Part shown: piece after piece, positions 16,280-26,146 of the stretch
How the letters are laid out: each line of letters begins with the position of its first letter
How positions within the stretch are numbered: position 1 is the first letter of the stretch
Assembly (NCBI GenBank): GCA_031280615.1
Contig: JAITGO010000023.1
Coordinates: forward strand, 146,616 to 210,615
Reading direction: 5' to 3'
From: Desulfobulbus sp.
GTDB taxonomy: Bacteria > Desulfobacterota > Desulfobulbia > Desulfobulbales > Desulfobulbaceae
Length of the DNA stretch: 64,000 bases
The notes under the pieces: generated by a model
What the model saw: only the letters and a program-made list of their open reading frames with translations
What the model was told of the DNA's origin: nothing
Databases searched by the model: none
Translations under genes and position numbers: made by a program

Positions 16280-17299
16280 ATGGCCAACGACCATTTACCC
16301 CCCTTTCTGCGGGCGCTCATGCACCCCGACCGCTACGACCATCCCGCTGCGGATGTCAACTTGATCCAAACCCACATCTCCTCGGTGATTCTGGCCGGAG
16401 ATTATGTCTATAAATTCAAAAAACCGGTGAATTTCGGTTTTCTCGATTTTTCGGACCTCGACAAGCGGCGGGCCTGCTGCGAGCAGGAAATTCTGCTCAA
16501 TCGCCGGCTTTGCCCTGAAATTTATCTCGGCATGGTGACGGTCACCGTCGAGCCGGACGGCGGCTTTGCCTTGAACGGTTCCGGCCCGGTGGCGGAGTAC
16601 GGGGTCAAGATGGCGCGCATGCCGGAAGAGCTGATGATGGCGCAGATGATTCGCGGCGGACAGTTGCAGGCCTCCCACATCGACGCACTGGTTGGCGTGC
16701 TGGCCGATTTTTATCAACGGGCGGAAAACGGCTCGGAGATCGCCCGGTTCGGTACCGCCACCGCCGTGGCGGTCAATGTCCTGGAAAATTTCGATCAGAC
16801 CCAATCCTTCATCGGCCAGGGGGCCCTGGATCGTACCCAGTTCGAGGCGATAGCCGGTTATGCCCGCGGTTTTCTCAAAAACGAGTCGCTGTTTCAGCAG
16901 CGGATCGACGGCGGCTTCATCCGCGACTGCCATGGCGATCTGTATTCCGCCAATATCTGCCTGGCCGACCGGGTCTATATCTACGACTGCATCGAATTCA
17001 ACCAGCGCTTCCGCTATTGCGATGTGGCCAGCGACGTGGCCTTTCTGGTGATGGATCTGGAGTTTCACGGGCTGGATGAATTGGCCGGCCGTTTCGTCGA
17101 CCGTTTCGTCCAGGCGACCTCCGATCGCGGTCTGCAGGCCATGCTCAATTTCTACAAGTGCTATCGTGCTTATGTCCGGGGCAAGATCGGGCTGTTCACC
17201 GCTACGGATCCGGCGGTCGATCCCGCGGTCCGGACCGCTAATATCGAGCAGGCCGCCAAATACTTCCGACTGGCCCAGCGATATGCCGTCTGCCAATAG
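16280..17299 (+). CDS. Aminoglycoside-phosphotransferase-like kinase (COG2187)
   Basis: 339 residues with a protein-kinase-like APH fold: YVYKFKKPVNFGFLDF near the N-terminus, the catalytic loop CHGDLYSANICL and a following metal-binding IYDCIEFN. Family members are annotated as uncharacterised kinases, often fused to a P-loop kinase domain that here is the next gene. The start at ATG 16280 has GGGAG about 9 bases upstream, better than an in-frame ATG at 16235. The substrate is unknown; antibiotic resistance is unlikely. Confidence 0.8.
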   Translation: MANDHLPPFLRALMHPDRYDHPAADVNLIQTHISSVILAGDYVYKFKKPVNFGFLDFSDLDKRRACCEQEILLNRRLCPEIYLGMVTVTVEPDGGFALNGSGPVAEYGVKMARMPEELMMAQMIRGGQLQASHIDALVGVLADFYQRAENGSEIARFGTATAVAVNVLENFDQTQSFIGQGALDRTQFEAIAGYARGFLKNESLFQQRIDGGFIRDCHGDLYSANICLADRVYIYDCIEFNQRFRYCDVASDVAFLVMDLEFHGLDELAGRFVDRFVQATSDRGLQAMLNFYKCYRAYVRGKIGLFTATDPAVDPAVRTANIEQAAKYFRLAQRYAVCQ

Positions 17300-17900
17300 C
17301 CAGCAGGGTCCGCTCTCCGCCGGGAAAACCTTGATGGTCTTTTTCGGCATGACGGCCTCGGGCAAGTCGACCCTGGGCCAGGCCTGGGCCGGTCGGCACC
17401 ATGCCCCCTACTACAATACCGATCGGATCCGCAAGGAATTGGCGGGGTTGCGGCCGGAAGACAAGCGGCCGGATGCGGTGGGACGCGGGATTTACAGCCA
17501 GGCCTTCACCGAGCGGACGTATCAAACCATGCTCGATCAGGCTGGTTGTGATTTCGCCTCCGGCGAACTGCTGGTGGTGCTGGACGGCTCGTATGCCAGG
17601 CGTGCGGACCGGGACCGGGTCAGAGCCGCGGCCAGGGCGGCGGGGGTGAAATGCGCGTTTCTGTTCTGCCGTTGCGGTGAGGATGAGGTGCGGCGGCGCC
17701 TGTCGCTGCGGGCCCGTGATCCGGAGGCGGTTTCCGATGGCCGCTGGGAGATCTATGAGCACCAGCGGCAAACGTTCGAACTGCCTGCGACACAAGTCGG
17801 AGAAGACGATTGCCTGCTTGTGGACACTGAGCAGCCGGTGGAGGCCCTGCTGCAGTGGTTGACGGCCCAGTTCGGCGGCGGTGCCGGGCCGTCGAACTAG
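17283..17900 (+). CDS. P-loop kinase (COG0645-like), overlaps preceding gene
   Basis: 205 residues with a Walker A GMTASGKST and a nucleoside/gluconate-kinase-like layout (YYNTDRIRKELAGL, VVLDGSYARRADRDRVRAAA, then FLFCRCGEDEVRRRL). The ATG lies inside the end of the APH-like gene in another frame, so the pair are coupled. In several bacteria the two occur as one polypeptide (COG2187 joined to COG0645), so they probably act together. The substrate is unknown. Confidence 0.8.
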   Translation: MPSANSQQGPLSAGKTLMVFFGMTASGKSTLGQAWAGRHHAPYYNTDRIRKELAGLRPEDKRPDAVGRGIYSQAFTERTYQTMLDQAGCDFASGELLVVLDGSYARRADRDRVRAAARAAGVKCAFLFCRCGEDEVRRRLSLRARDPEAVSDGRWEIYEHQRQTFELPATQVGEDDCLLVDTEQPVEALLQWLTAQFGGGAGPSN

Positions 17901-17973
17901 CTGATCGACCGGGCTGTCCGCCCCGGGCCCGTTCATGCGGTGGCGGGCCGCCGCAGCCCGGGCACATGCCGAT

Positions 17974-18816
17974 TTACGGAGTGTATTCCTCCGGCGCTTT
18001 TGCTTCCGCTTCGCCGGCTTCTATCGCCGCTTTCTTGGCGTCTTTCGCCTCCTGCCGGTCCGACGGTGCCTGGGTCATGAATTCCGGCAGCCAGCGGTTC
18101 ATCCCCCAGGTCGGCCTGTTGCCCGCTTCAAGGGAAGCAAGCAACTCCTTCGCCTTAGGGGCCAGGTCCGAATCGGGATACCTGGCCAATAGATATTTGA
18201 GCCGGTGCTTGGCTTCGTCGTAGCGGGCGGTCCGAACATAAAAGACCGCCACCATGTATTCGTGGTTGACGAGAAATTCCTTGGCGTCCTTGATCCTGGT
18301 CTTCGCTTCCTTGGCGTAGGGCGACTGGGGGTAGGCGTTGATCAGGCGGGTGAAGGACTTGATCGCTTCCTGCGGACCGGCTATGTCCCGATCGATGCGG
18401 TCGGAGCGGCTGTAGTCGCACATGCCGATCTGGAACAGGACATAGGGGATGGCCTCGTTGGTGGGATGGCGTTCCTCAAAGGATTTGTACAGCACCTTGG
18501 CCTCGGCGTACTGCTTATTGTAGTAGTGGGCGTCGGCGGATTTCAGTTCGGCCAGCATGGCCTGGGGGCTGAAGGGATGCTCGTCGAGGATGATCTTGAA
18601 GAGCTTGATGGCCTCACCGTAGTCGCCGGTATTGTAGGCGTCCATGCCTTGGACGATCAACTCTTCGGGCGGTTTCGATTTCGGTGCTTCCTCTTCTTCC
18701 CCGAAGGTGACTTTGTTGAACATCGAGCAGCCGTACTGGGCGAGGGCCGTCGCCACGAGCAAAATGAGCAGAAGGCGCTTGAGGCCAGAGCAGGGCGATG
18801 CGTTGCGGGACAACAT
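17974..18816 (-). CDS. bamD: Outer-membrane assembly lipoprotein BamD
   Basis: Lipoprotein of the BAM complex that inserts beta-barrel proteins into the outer membrane. 280 residues: signal peptide with LLILLVATALAQYGC, whose Cys near residue 30 is the likely lipidation site although the lipobox is imperfect, then five TPR-like helical pairs (for example AYNTGDYGEAIKLFKIIL) and a Lys/Ala-rich tail. ATG 18816 has AAGGA at 6 bases, while the upstream TTG at 18822 is too close to it. It begins two bases after the trxB stop, so it is in the trxA-trxB unit. Confidence 0.9.
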   Translation of the reverse strand: MLSRNASPCSGLKRLLLILLVATALAQYGCSMFNKVTFGEEEEAPKSKPPEELIVQGMDAYNTGDYGEAIKLFKIILDEHPFSPQAMLAELKSADAHYYNKQYAEAKVLYKSFEERHPTNEAIPYVLFQIGMCDYSRSDRIDRDIAGPQEAIKSFTRLINAYPQSPYAKEAKTRIKDAKEFLVNHEYMVAVFYVRTARYDEAKHRLKYLLARYPDSDLAPKAKELLASLEAGNRPTWGMNRWLPEFMTQAPSDRQEAKDAKKAAIEAGEAEAKAPEEYTP

Positions 18817-18818
18817 GG

Positions 18819-19784
18819 TCAATCCTTTTCGCTGCAGTTGAGGGGAGTATCCGGGGCTTTGTTGCCGAGATAATGCTCGGCTGAGAGTTCGGCGACCGCG
18901 CCTTCGCCGGCGGCATTGATGATCTGCCGGGATCGTTTGCTGCGGATGTCGCCCGCGGCAAAGACGCCGGGGACGGAGGTGGCCATTTCTTCATCGGTGA
19001 CGACGAAGCCGCCTTCATCGGTCTGCAGGGGATTGGCGCGCAGGAGCTCGTTGTTGGGGGCGATGCCGATCAGCACGAACAGGCCGGTGACCTTGATGAC
19101 CGATTCGTCGCCGCGGTGGTGCCTGAGCAGCAGGCTGTCGACACCGGTCTTGTCTCCCCGGACTTCGAGGACCTTGGTGTTCCAGATAAAATCGATCTTC
19201 TGGTTGCAGAAGGCCTTTTCCTGCAGGATTTTGGTGGCGCGCAGTTCTCCCCGTCGGTGGATGACGGTGACTTTCGAGGCAAATTTGGTCAGGTGCAGGG
19301 CATCCTGGATGGCGGTGTTGCCGCCACCGACCACGGCGATTTCCTGGTTGCGGTAAAAAGGGCCGTCGCAGGTGGCGCAGTAGGAAACACCCCGGCCGGT
19401 GAATTCGTATTCGCCGGGAATGTCCAGTTTACGCGGTCTGGCGCCGGTGCAGAGAATGATGGTGGAGGCGGTGAGCACTTCGCCGTCTTCCAAGGTGACC
19501 GATTTGATTTCACCGGCCAGGTCCAGGGAAGCGATGGTGGCGTATTTTTTTTCCAGGCCAAAGCGGTCGGCATGGGCGGTCATCTTATCCACCAGGTCGA
19601 ATCCCGACAATCCATCGATGAAACCGGGATAATTGTCGACCCAGTCCGTGACCAGAACCTGGCCACCGGTGGCTCCCTTTTCGACGAGCAGCACCTTGAG
19701 GCGGCCGCGGGCGGCATAGAGGCCGGCCGTCAAACCCGCCGGTCCGCCGCCAACGATGATCAGTTGATACTGTGCCTGCTGCAT
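18819..19784 (-). CDS. trxB: Thioredoxin-disulfide reductase
   Basis: FAD enzyme that reduces thioredoxin with NADPH; cytosolic. About 321 residues from ATG 19784. N-terminal FAD motif IIVGGGPAGLTAGLYAARG, redox pair in CATCDG, NADPH motif VVGGGNTAIQDA, and C-terminal FAD contact GVFAAGDIRSKRSRQI. The longer open frame from 19829 runs into the trxA-trxB hairpin and is not used. It lies downstream of trxA and is followed by bamD. Confidence 0.95.
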   Translation of the reverse strand: MQQAQYQLIIVGGGPAGLTAGLYAARGRLKVLLVEKGATGGQVLVTDWVDNYPGFIDGLSGFDLVDKMTAHADRFGLEKKYATIASLDLAGEIKSVTLEDGEVLTASTIILCTGARPRKLDIPGEYEFTGRGVSYCATCDGPFYRNQEIAVVGGGNTAIQDALHLTKFASKVTVIHRRGELRATKILQEKAFCNQKIDFIWNTKVLEVRGDKTGVDSLLLRHHRGDESVIKVTGLFVLIGIAPNNELLRANPLQTDEGGFVVTDEEMATSVPGVFAAGDIRSKRSRQIINAAGEGAVAELSAEHYLGNKAPDTPLNCSEKD

Positions 19785-19800
19785 GGGAGATACCGCCAAA

Positions 19801-19840
19801 AAGAAGGCACGGTTTTTCGCGCAATGCAAAAAACCGTGCC
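19801..19840 (-). terminator. Hairpin between trxA and trxB
   Basis: GGCACGGTTTTT (19806-19817) pairs with 19829-19840. Read on the minus strand the hairpin is followed by TTCTTTTT, as in a Rho-independent terminator. It lies between the trxA stop and the trxB start, so it should limit the trxB-bamD share of the transcript. Confidence 0.75.
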
Positions 19841-19854
19841 GGAACGATGAGGAA

Positions 19855-20184
19855 TCAAAGGGCTTTCTTGATCAGATCCTGGAGTTGCGACTTGCCTACC
19901 GCGCCGGTGATCTGGTCGACCACTTCGCCGCCCTTGAAAAGAATGAGCGTGGGGATGGCCCGGATGCCGAATCGGCCGGGGGTGGCAGGATTGTCATCCA
20001 CGTTCATCTTGGCGACGACGACCTTGCCGTCGAATTCCGCCGCCAACTCGTCGATCACCGGGCCGATGGCCTTGCACGGGCCGCACCAGGGCGCCCAGAA
20101 ATCGACAAGGCAGGGGAGCGCATTCCCGATGACACTATTGTCAAATTCACTATCAGAAATATGGACGACTTTATCGCTTGCCAT
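19855..20184 (-). CDS. trxA: Thioredoxin
   Basis: Small dithiol carrier for ribonucleotide reductase and other enzymes. 109 residues, canonical active site WAPWCGPCK, cis-Pro segment IRAIPTLILFKGGE. AAGGAG is 7 bases before the ATG. It is the first gene of the leftward trxA-trxB-bamD unit, separated from trxB by a terminator-like hairpin. An AT-rich leader with an inverted repeat lies upstream. Confidence 0.96.
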   Translation of the reverse strand: MASDKVVHISDSEFDNSVIGNALPCLVDFWAPWCGPCKAIGPVIDELAAEFDGKVVVAKMNVDDNPATPGRFGIRAIPTLILFKGGEVVDQITGAVGKSQLQDLIKKAL

Positions 20185-20218
20185 CGTTTTTCTCCTTTTG
20201 AGCAGCCGTTGGAAGGGC

Positions 20219-20255
20219 TTAGATAAAAAGTAATAAATTTTCGATGGTTATCTAA
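20219..20255 (-). promoter_or_regulatory. Inverted repeat in the trxA upstream region
   Basis: TTAGATAA (20219-20226) and TTATCTAA (20248-20255) are exact inverted copies 21 bases apart, in an AT-rich stretch 35-71 bases upstream of trxA. They may form a leader stem or be two half-sites of an operator. A weak TTGATT/TTATTA promoter reading leftward overlaps it. Confidence 0.35.
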
Positions 20256-20359
20256 TCAAAAGCTACAGTAGCGGGCATAATACCTTGCGGACCCCATGGT
20301 GACAAGAGAAAATTGATCCCGTCGGGCCGCTGGCGCCCGACACTCCGGTCGTTTTCGTT

Positions 20360-20389
20360 TTGACAGGGGAAAAAAAGCCATGCTATAAA
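20360..20389 (+). promoter_or_regulatory. Promoter of hemL
   Basis: TTGACA (20360-20365) and TATAAA (20384-20389) with 18-base spacing; transcription should begin near 20396, about 47 bases before hemL. Confidence 0.65.
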
Positions 20390-20442
20390 GGACAGCCGAA
20401 CCGCTGGCGCAACTGTCCATATTATTTAACCGTGAGATTGCG

Positions 20443-21732
<1,290 letters not shown>

Positions 21733-21814
21733 TTAAAAAATTATTGCGTTTGCCGAAGGTGCGTGCTACCAGTAGCTGCTGTCACGCCCCGGCCGAGGGA
21801 GGCTCAGAATTGCG

Positions 21815-22042
21815 ATGGCGGATGACCGCAGTGAAATGTTCAGGCAGTTGGCGGTCTACAGCCAGGCAGGCATGAGCTTTGTCTTTTCCATCCTGATCGG
21901 ATTTGGCATGGGCTGGGCGCTTGACAATAAAGTGTTTGACGGAAAAACAGCGCCGTATCTGACTTTTATTTTTTTGGGATTCGGTATTGCGGCCGGATTC
22001 AAAGGTCTTTGGGAATTGACCAGGAAAATAAAAGATGCATGA
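21815..22042 (+). CDS. atpZ: AtpZ/AtpI-type small membrane protein
   Basis: 75 residues with two transmembrane helices (SFVFSILIGFGMGWALD and LTFIFLGFGIAAGFKGLWEL), typical of AtpZ proteins encoded at the head of atp operons; these have been linked to F0 assembly or Mg2+/Ca2+ transport. Its end overlaps the start of the next gene by 8 bases. Confidence 0.85.
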   Translation: MADDRSEMFRQLAVYSQAGMSFVFSILIGFGMGWALDNKVFDGKTAPYLTFIFLGFGIAAGFKGLWELTRKIKDA

Positions 22043-22481
22043 ACTGGGAAAGGGCTCGAGCCCGAACCTTGACCAGATAAGCGACTCGATGATCGTCCGC
22101 AAGGTGACGGTCGGCAGCATGGTGTTGCTGGCTGCGCTGGTGGCGGGCGGTTACATGCTACAAGGATGGATTTTTGCCCGTTCCCTGTTGATTGGCGGTT
22201 TGTTGGTCAACGGGAGTTTCTGGCTGATGCAGAAGGATACGCGCCGATTGCTGCGGCGGATTGGCGAAATCGGCGGCGAAGCCGTGATCGCCAGTGAGAA
22301 GACCCGTTTTTTTCTCAGATCCTTCGGCCGGTTGATTGTGGTGGGATTATTGTTATTTGCGCTGGCCTCGCGGATATCGATCGATGCGGTCGGGCTTGTC
22401 GTGGGGTTTGCAACGGTGATGGTCAGTGTGGTGATTATCGGCTTGAGCGCAGGACGCCGCTGGTCGCCGGATAAAGTGTGA
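22035..22481 (+). CDS. atpI: ATP synthase subunit I-like membrane protein
   Basis: 148 residues with four predicted membrane helices (around 28-45, 50-66, 97-115 and 118-140), matching the loosely conserved subunit I/DUF family placed before atpB. Such proteins assist assembly of the c-ring. Sequence similarity in the family is low, so position in the operon is the main support. It overlaps atpZ and is 13 bases before atpB. Confidence 0.75.
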   Translation: MHELGKGSSPNLDQISDSMIVRKVTVGSMVLLAALVAGGYMLQGWIFARSLLIGGLLVNGSFWLMQKDTRRLLRRIGEIGGEAVIASEKTRFFLRSFGRLIVVGLLLFALASRISIDAVGLVVGFATVMVSVVIIGLSAGRRWSPDKV

Positions 22482-22494
22482 GGAGAGACAGGCT

Positions 22495-23217
22495 ATGGAA
22501 CATCCGATATTATTCATTTCGTTGATTCTTCAGGCATTGGGATTGCCGGTCCCCCATACTCCGGTCGGCGCGACCATGCTTGAAAAGATATGCGAGCCCT
22601 ACATGACCTATACCTGGATGGTCATGGCCTTTCTCATCATCGTGCCCAAGCTGACCATGGGAAAACTGGAGATGGTACCGGGAAGCGGCCAGAATTTCTG
22701 GGAAGTGATGGTCGGCGGCCTGATGGATTTCTGCGCCGAAAACCTGGGGGAGAAGGGCGCAAAAATGCTGTTCCCGATGATGGCCACCTTTTTCTTCTAT
22801 ATCCTCATGGCCAACATGATCGGACTTATTCCCGGATTCATGTCGCCGACCTCCAGCCTCAACATTACCCTGGCCATGACCCTCATCGTCTGGGTGACGC
22901 ATCATGTGCTCGGCTTCAAATACCACGGACTTCATTATTACAAACATTTCATGGGGCCGAACAAGTGGTTGGCGCCTTTCATGTTCCTGCTGGAGATCAT
23001 CAGCAACTTCGCGAGGCTGATCTCGCTCTCCATGCGTCTTTTCGGCAACATTCTCGCCAAAGAAGTTTTGCTTGGCGTGCTCTTCATGCTGGCCGGCGCT
23101 TTCTTCGCGCCGTTGCCCATCCTCTGCCTGGGTGTCTTGGTGTCGGTGATCCAGGCGGTGGTTTTTGTCCTGCTCTCCCTGCTCTATTGTGCGGGAGCGA
23201 TGGAGCATGCCCATTAA
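22495..23217 (+). CDS. atpB: ATP synthase F0 subunit a
   Basis: Stator channel subunit of the F0 motor in the inner membrane. 240 residues, five to six helices. The conserved helix with the essential Arg is seen in ISLSMRLFGNILAKE. The N-terminal segment HPILFISLI resembles the usual subunit a start. The subunit c gene follows; no b, delta or F1 subunit genes are present in the window, so F0 and F1 genes are split. Confidence 0.95.
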   Translation: MEHPILFISLILQALGLPVPHTPVGATMLEKICEPYMTYTWMVMAFLIIVPKLTMGKLEMVPGSGQNFWEVMVGGLMDFCAENLGEKGAKMLFPMMATFFFYILMANMIGLIPGFMSPTSSLNITLAMTLIVWVTHHVLGFKYHGLHYYKHFMGPNKWLAPFMFLLEIISNFARLISLSMRLFGNILAKEVLLGVLFMLAGAFFAPLPILCLGVLVSVIQAVVFVLLSLLYCAGAMEHAH

Positions 23218-23290
23218 CAAGTTTTGACAGTTCCGTTCAACGGAGAAGAAGGCCAACTTTTATATAACTTCAGTACGGAGGAACACAACA

Positions 23291-23551
23291 ATGGACAAAC
23301 TTAGTCTTGCTCTGATTTGTATCGGCGCGGCACTCAGCATCGGCCTCGCAGGTTTTGGTGCTGGTATCGGTATGGGTAACGGTCTGCGTGGCGCTTGCGA
23401 CGGCGTTGCCCGCAATCCGGAAGCAAAGGGCGCAATCACCACCACCATGATTCTTGGTATGGCCCTGTGCGAGTCCATCGCCATTTATGGTTTGGTTATC
23501 GCATTCATCCTGCTGTATGCCAACCCCTTCAAGGCTGCGCTCGGTCTGTAA
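23291..23551 (+). CDS. atpE: ATP synthase F0 subunit c
   Basis: Proteolipid forming the rotating ring. 86 residues: helix 1 GAGIGMGNGLRGACDGVA, polar loop RNPEAKG, and helix 2 ALCESIAIYGLVIAFILLYANPF with the ion-binding Glu. The Ser after Glu and the later Tyr match Na+-type rings, but the Gln expected in helix 1 of Na+ rings is Met here, so proton coupling is more likely. GGT-rich codons suggest strong expression. A strong terminator follows. Confidence 0.96.
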   Translation: MDKLSLALICIGAALSIGLAGFGAGIGMGNGLRGACDGVARNPEAKGAITTTMILGMALCESIAIYGLVIAFILLYANPFKAALGL

Positions 23552-23585
23552 TTTCCGCCGAACGATAAACGGGAATTTCCCGATC

Positions 23586-23616
23586 AAGGGCTGCGGTGTT
23601 GCCGCAGCCCTTTTTT
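23586..23616 (+). terminator. Terminator after atpE
   Basis: GGGCTGCGG (23588-23596) pairs with CCGCAGCCC (23602-23610) around TGTTG, followed by six Ts. It ends the atpZ-I-B-E transcript. Confidence 0.9.
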
Positions 23617-23635
23617 ATTGCTACCTTGTTGTGCC

Positions 23636-24373
23636 ATGTCCGACTGCATCGTCAACCCTACCAGGAGCCCGAAAGATCCGCAACTGCCTCCGATCGGCAT
23701 CTTGGCGGTCAACCCCGCCGACAGCGCCTGTTTTACCTCGCTTGCCCGCCGCCATGGCCTGGCGGGGCATGCCCTTTTTCACGCGCAGTTGTTGGCCAAC
23801 GACTCGTTTTTTCTTGCCGGGCCGGCGGTCGGGGCGCCCATGGCCGCCATCTGCCTGGAAAAATTGATTGTTTTGGGCGCGCGCCGGATTCTTGTTTACG
23901 GCTGGTGCGGATCGCTGCACCCGACTCTGGCTGCCGGTGAGCTGTTCATCCCCACCGGCGGGATCAGCGAGGAGGGGACCAGCGGGCACTATCAGGCACC
24001 GGCTGCAAGCAACGGCAATTCCCTGCAGGCCGCGCTCGTCGACGCGGTTGCGGTTTCAACACCGGACGGTTCCTGCGGGTTCAAGCTGGCCAAGCAAGGG
24101 CTGATTTGGACCACCGATGCGCTGTATCGGGAAACCAGGGAGAAGGTTGCTCGCTACGGCGCCCAGGGCGTCATGGCGGTTGACATGGAGTATACCGCCC
24201 TGCGTTCGGTGGCCGCCTTTCGCCAGGTCGATCTGGCTGCGGCGATGCTGGTTTCCGATGAGTTGTATCATCGCGTCTGGTCGCCTCGGATGCACCTCAA
24301 ACGCTTTCGCAGGCAATCCCGACACCTACTCGAATATCTCTGTTCTCTCATCCAATGTGGCAAGATCGCATGA
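23636..24373 (+). CDS. Nucleoside phosphorylase (PNP/UDP family)
   Basis: 245 residues. The PNP/uridine phosphorylase fold is indicated by ILVYGWCGSLHPTLAAGELFIPT, WTTDALYRETREKV and VMAVDMEYTALRSVAAF, whose DME replaces the usual ME motif binding the ribose. It cleaves a nucleoside with phosphate, but base specificity is not clear. The start at 23636 is the first ATG after the atpE terminator. It overlaps rimO by ATGA, so the two are translated together. Confidence 0.85.
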   Translation: MSDCIVNPTRSPKDPQLPPIGILAVNPADSACFTSLARRHGLAGHALFHAQLLANDSFFLAGPAVGAPMAAICLEKLIVLGARRILVYGWCGSLHPTLAAGELFIPTGGISEEGTSGHYQAPAASNGNSLQAALVDAVAVSTPDGSCGFKLAKQGLIWTTDALYRETREKVARYGAQGVMAVDMEYTALRSVAAFRQVDLAAAMLVSDELYHRVWSPRMHLKRFRRQSRHLLEYLCSLIQCGKIA

Positions 24374-25716
24374 AAACGCTGTACATGGTCAGCTTGGGCT
24401 GCCCCAAAAACCTGGTCGATTCCGAGGTGATGCTCGCCGATTTCGAGCAAGCCGGCTATGCCGTGGTGCAGGAGGCGGGGCAGGCCTCGGTCATCCTGGT
24501 CAACACCTGCGGCTTCATCCGCCCTGCGGTGGAAGAGGCCATCGACGCCATTCTCGAATTGGCGACCTGCAAGGAACACAATCCGACCCAACGCTTGGTG
24601 GTTACCGGCTGCATGGTACAGCGGTACGGCGCGGAGCTCGTCGCCGAACTGCCCGAGGTCGACCTCTTTGTCGGCCTCGACGATTTTCCGCGCATCAGCG
24701 CATTGGTCGACCGCCTTGGCGTCGAGCCACAAATCATCACCCGGCCAGGCCTTGCCACCTATTTGATGGACCACCGGGTATCGCGGCGGATTGCCACCCC
24801 GCCGTTCAGATCCTATCTGAAAATAACCGAAGGTTGCGACAACCGGTGCGCCTACTGCATGATCCCCTCGATCCGGGGGCGGTTGCGAAGCCGGACCGTT
24901 GCCGACTTGGTTGCCGAGGCCACCCGCCTTGAGCAATCCGGTGTGCGCGAGCTTTCCTTGATCGCCCAGGATCTGACCGCCTACGGCCGCGATTTCGACA
25001 AGCCGGAGAACCTGACCGGCCTGCTCCGGCAATTGCTGGAAAAAACGAGCATTCCCTGGCTGCGTCTGCTTTACCTCTATCCGGCTAGCGTCTCCGACGA
25101 ACTCCTGGATTTGATGGCACAGCAACCGCGCCTGCTTCCCTATCTCGACATCCCCTTCCAGCATGTCAGTGACCGCGTGCTGACGGCGATGAACCGCCAC
25201 TACCGCCATGCGACACTGGACGATTTGGTTCGCAGGATCAGAACCCTCGTTCCAGCGTGCGCCATCCGCACCACCATGCTTGTCGGCTTTCCGGGCGAAA
25301 CCGACGAGGATGTGGCGGAGTTGATCGATTCGCTCCATGCCTGGCAACTCGATCATGTCGGGGTCTTCCAGTACCAGGAGGAAGACGGTAGTCCGGCGGC
25401 GCAGTTGCCGAACAAGGTGGCGGATGAAGAAAAAGAATCCCGTTATCAGCGGGTGATGGCGGCACAGGCCCTTATCAGCGAACGCCGGCAACGGCGGTAT
25501 GTCGGGCGGCTCGAACCGGTGCTGGTCGAAGGGGTCAGCGAAGAGAGCGATTTGCTCTTGGAAGGCAGGAGTAGATTTCAGGCACCTGAAATCGATGGAT
25601 GCATCTATATTACTTCAGGGAACGTCAACCCCGGTGATATCGTCATGGTCCGTATCACCGAGGCGCATACCTACGATTTGGTCGGCGAGGTCGTCGACGC
25701 TCAGGAAAATGGATGA
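24370..25716 (+). CDS. rimO: Ribosomal protein S12 methylthiotransferase
   Basis: Radical SAM enzyme adding a methylthio group to an Asp of ribosomal protein S12. 448 residues. N-terminal MTTase domain with cysteines in SLGCPKNLVDSE, VNTCGFI and TGCMVQRY for the auxiliary cluster; radical SAM triad in CDNRCAYCMIPSIRG; C-terminal TRAM domain. The ATG lies in ATGA shared with the phosphorylase stop. SLGCPKN distinguishes RimO from the tRNA enzyme MiaB. Confidence 0.95.
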   Translation: MKTLYMVSLGCPKNLVDSEVMLADFEQAGYAVVQEAGQASVILVNTCGFIRPAVEEAIDAILELATCKEHNPTQRLVVTGCMVQRYGAELVAELPEVDLFVGLDDFPRISALVDRLGVEPQIITRPGLATYLMDHRVSRRIATPPFRSYLKITEGCDNRCAYCMIPSIRGRLRSRTVADLVAEATRLEQSGVRELSLIAQDLTAYGRDFDKPENLTGLLRQLLEKTSIPWLRLLYLYPASVSDELLDLMAQQPRLLPYLDIPFQHVSDRVLTAMNRHYRHATLDDLVRRIRTLVPACAIRTTMLVGFPGETDEDVAELIDSLHAWQLDHVGVFQYQEEDGSPAAQLPNKVADEEKESRYQRVMAAQALISERRQRRYVGRLEPVLVEGVSEESDLLLEGRSRFQAPEIDGCIYITSGNVNPGDIVMVRITEAHTYDLVGEVVDAQENG

Positions 25717-25732
25717 GCGAAAACGGGCAGCG

Positions 25733-26017
25733 TTACTTGATGTGCCTGTTGACCTGTTCCCGCAGATCCTTGCCGACCTTGAAGAAGGGAAGCTTTTTGG
25801 GCCTCACTTTGATCTTTTCTCCGGTTTTGGGATTGCGGCCGGTATAGGAAGAATATTCCTTGACGACAAAGCTGCCAAATCCTCGAATCTCTATCGATTC
25901 GCCCCGTGCAAGGGCGTCGCTCATGGTTTCGATGATGGTGTTGGTGATCGAGGCGGCCTCGCGAATGGGAAGGTTCATCGCTTCGGCTAGAGCTTCAATC
26001 AATTCCGATTTATTCAT
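25733..26017 (-). CDS. HU/IHF-family DNA-binding protein
   Basis: 94 residues, a histone-like nucleoid protein that bends DNA. It begins MNKSELIEALAEAMNLP and has the beta-arm consensus GFGSFVVKEYSSYTGRNPKT with GEKIKVRPKKLPFFK. HU and IHF cannot be separated with confidence; IHF-beta-like HU is likely. ATG 26017 was chosen over an earlier in-frame start because every family member begins here. The stop faces the end of rimO. Confidence 0.93.
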   Translation of the reverse strand: MNKSELIEALAEAMNLPIREAASITNTIIETMSDALARGESIEIRGFGSFVVKEYSSYTGRNPKTGEKIKVRPKKLPFFKVGKDLREQVNRHIK

Positions 26018-26146
26018 TCCGTTCTTTCCCCCAGTGTCCTCTTTGCAAGATATCACAATGCTTGTTGTCCCATTCGAAGTCGGCCGTTGCTGCCTCCGCT
26101 GGCATAATAAGAATTGATTCCAGGATGTTGTTGAAAATTTAATCAG

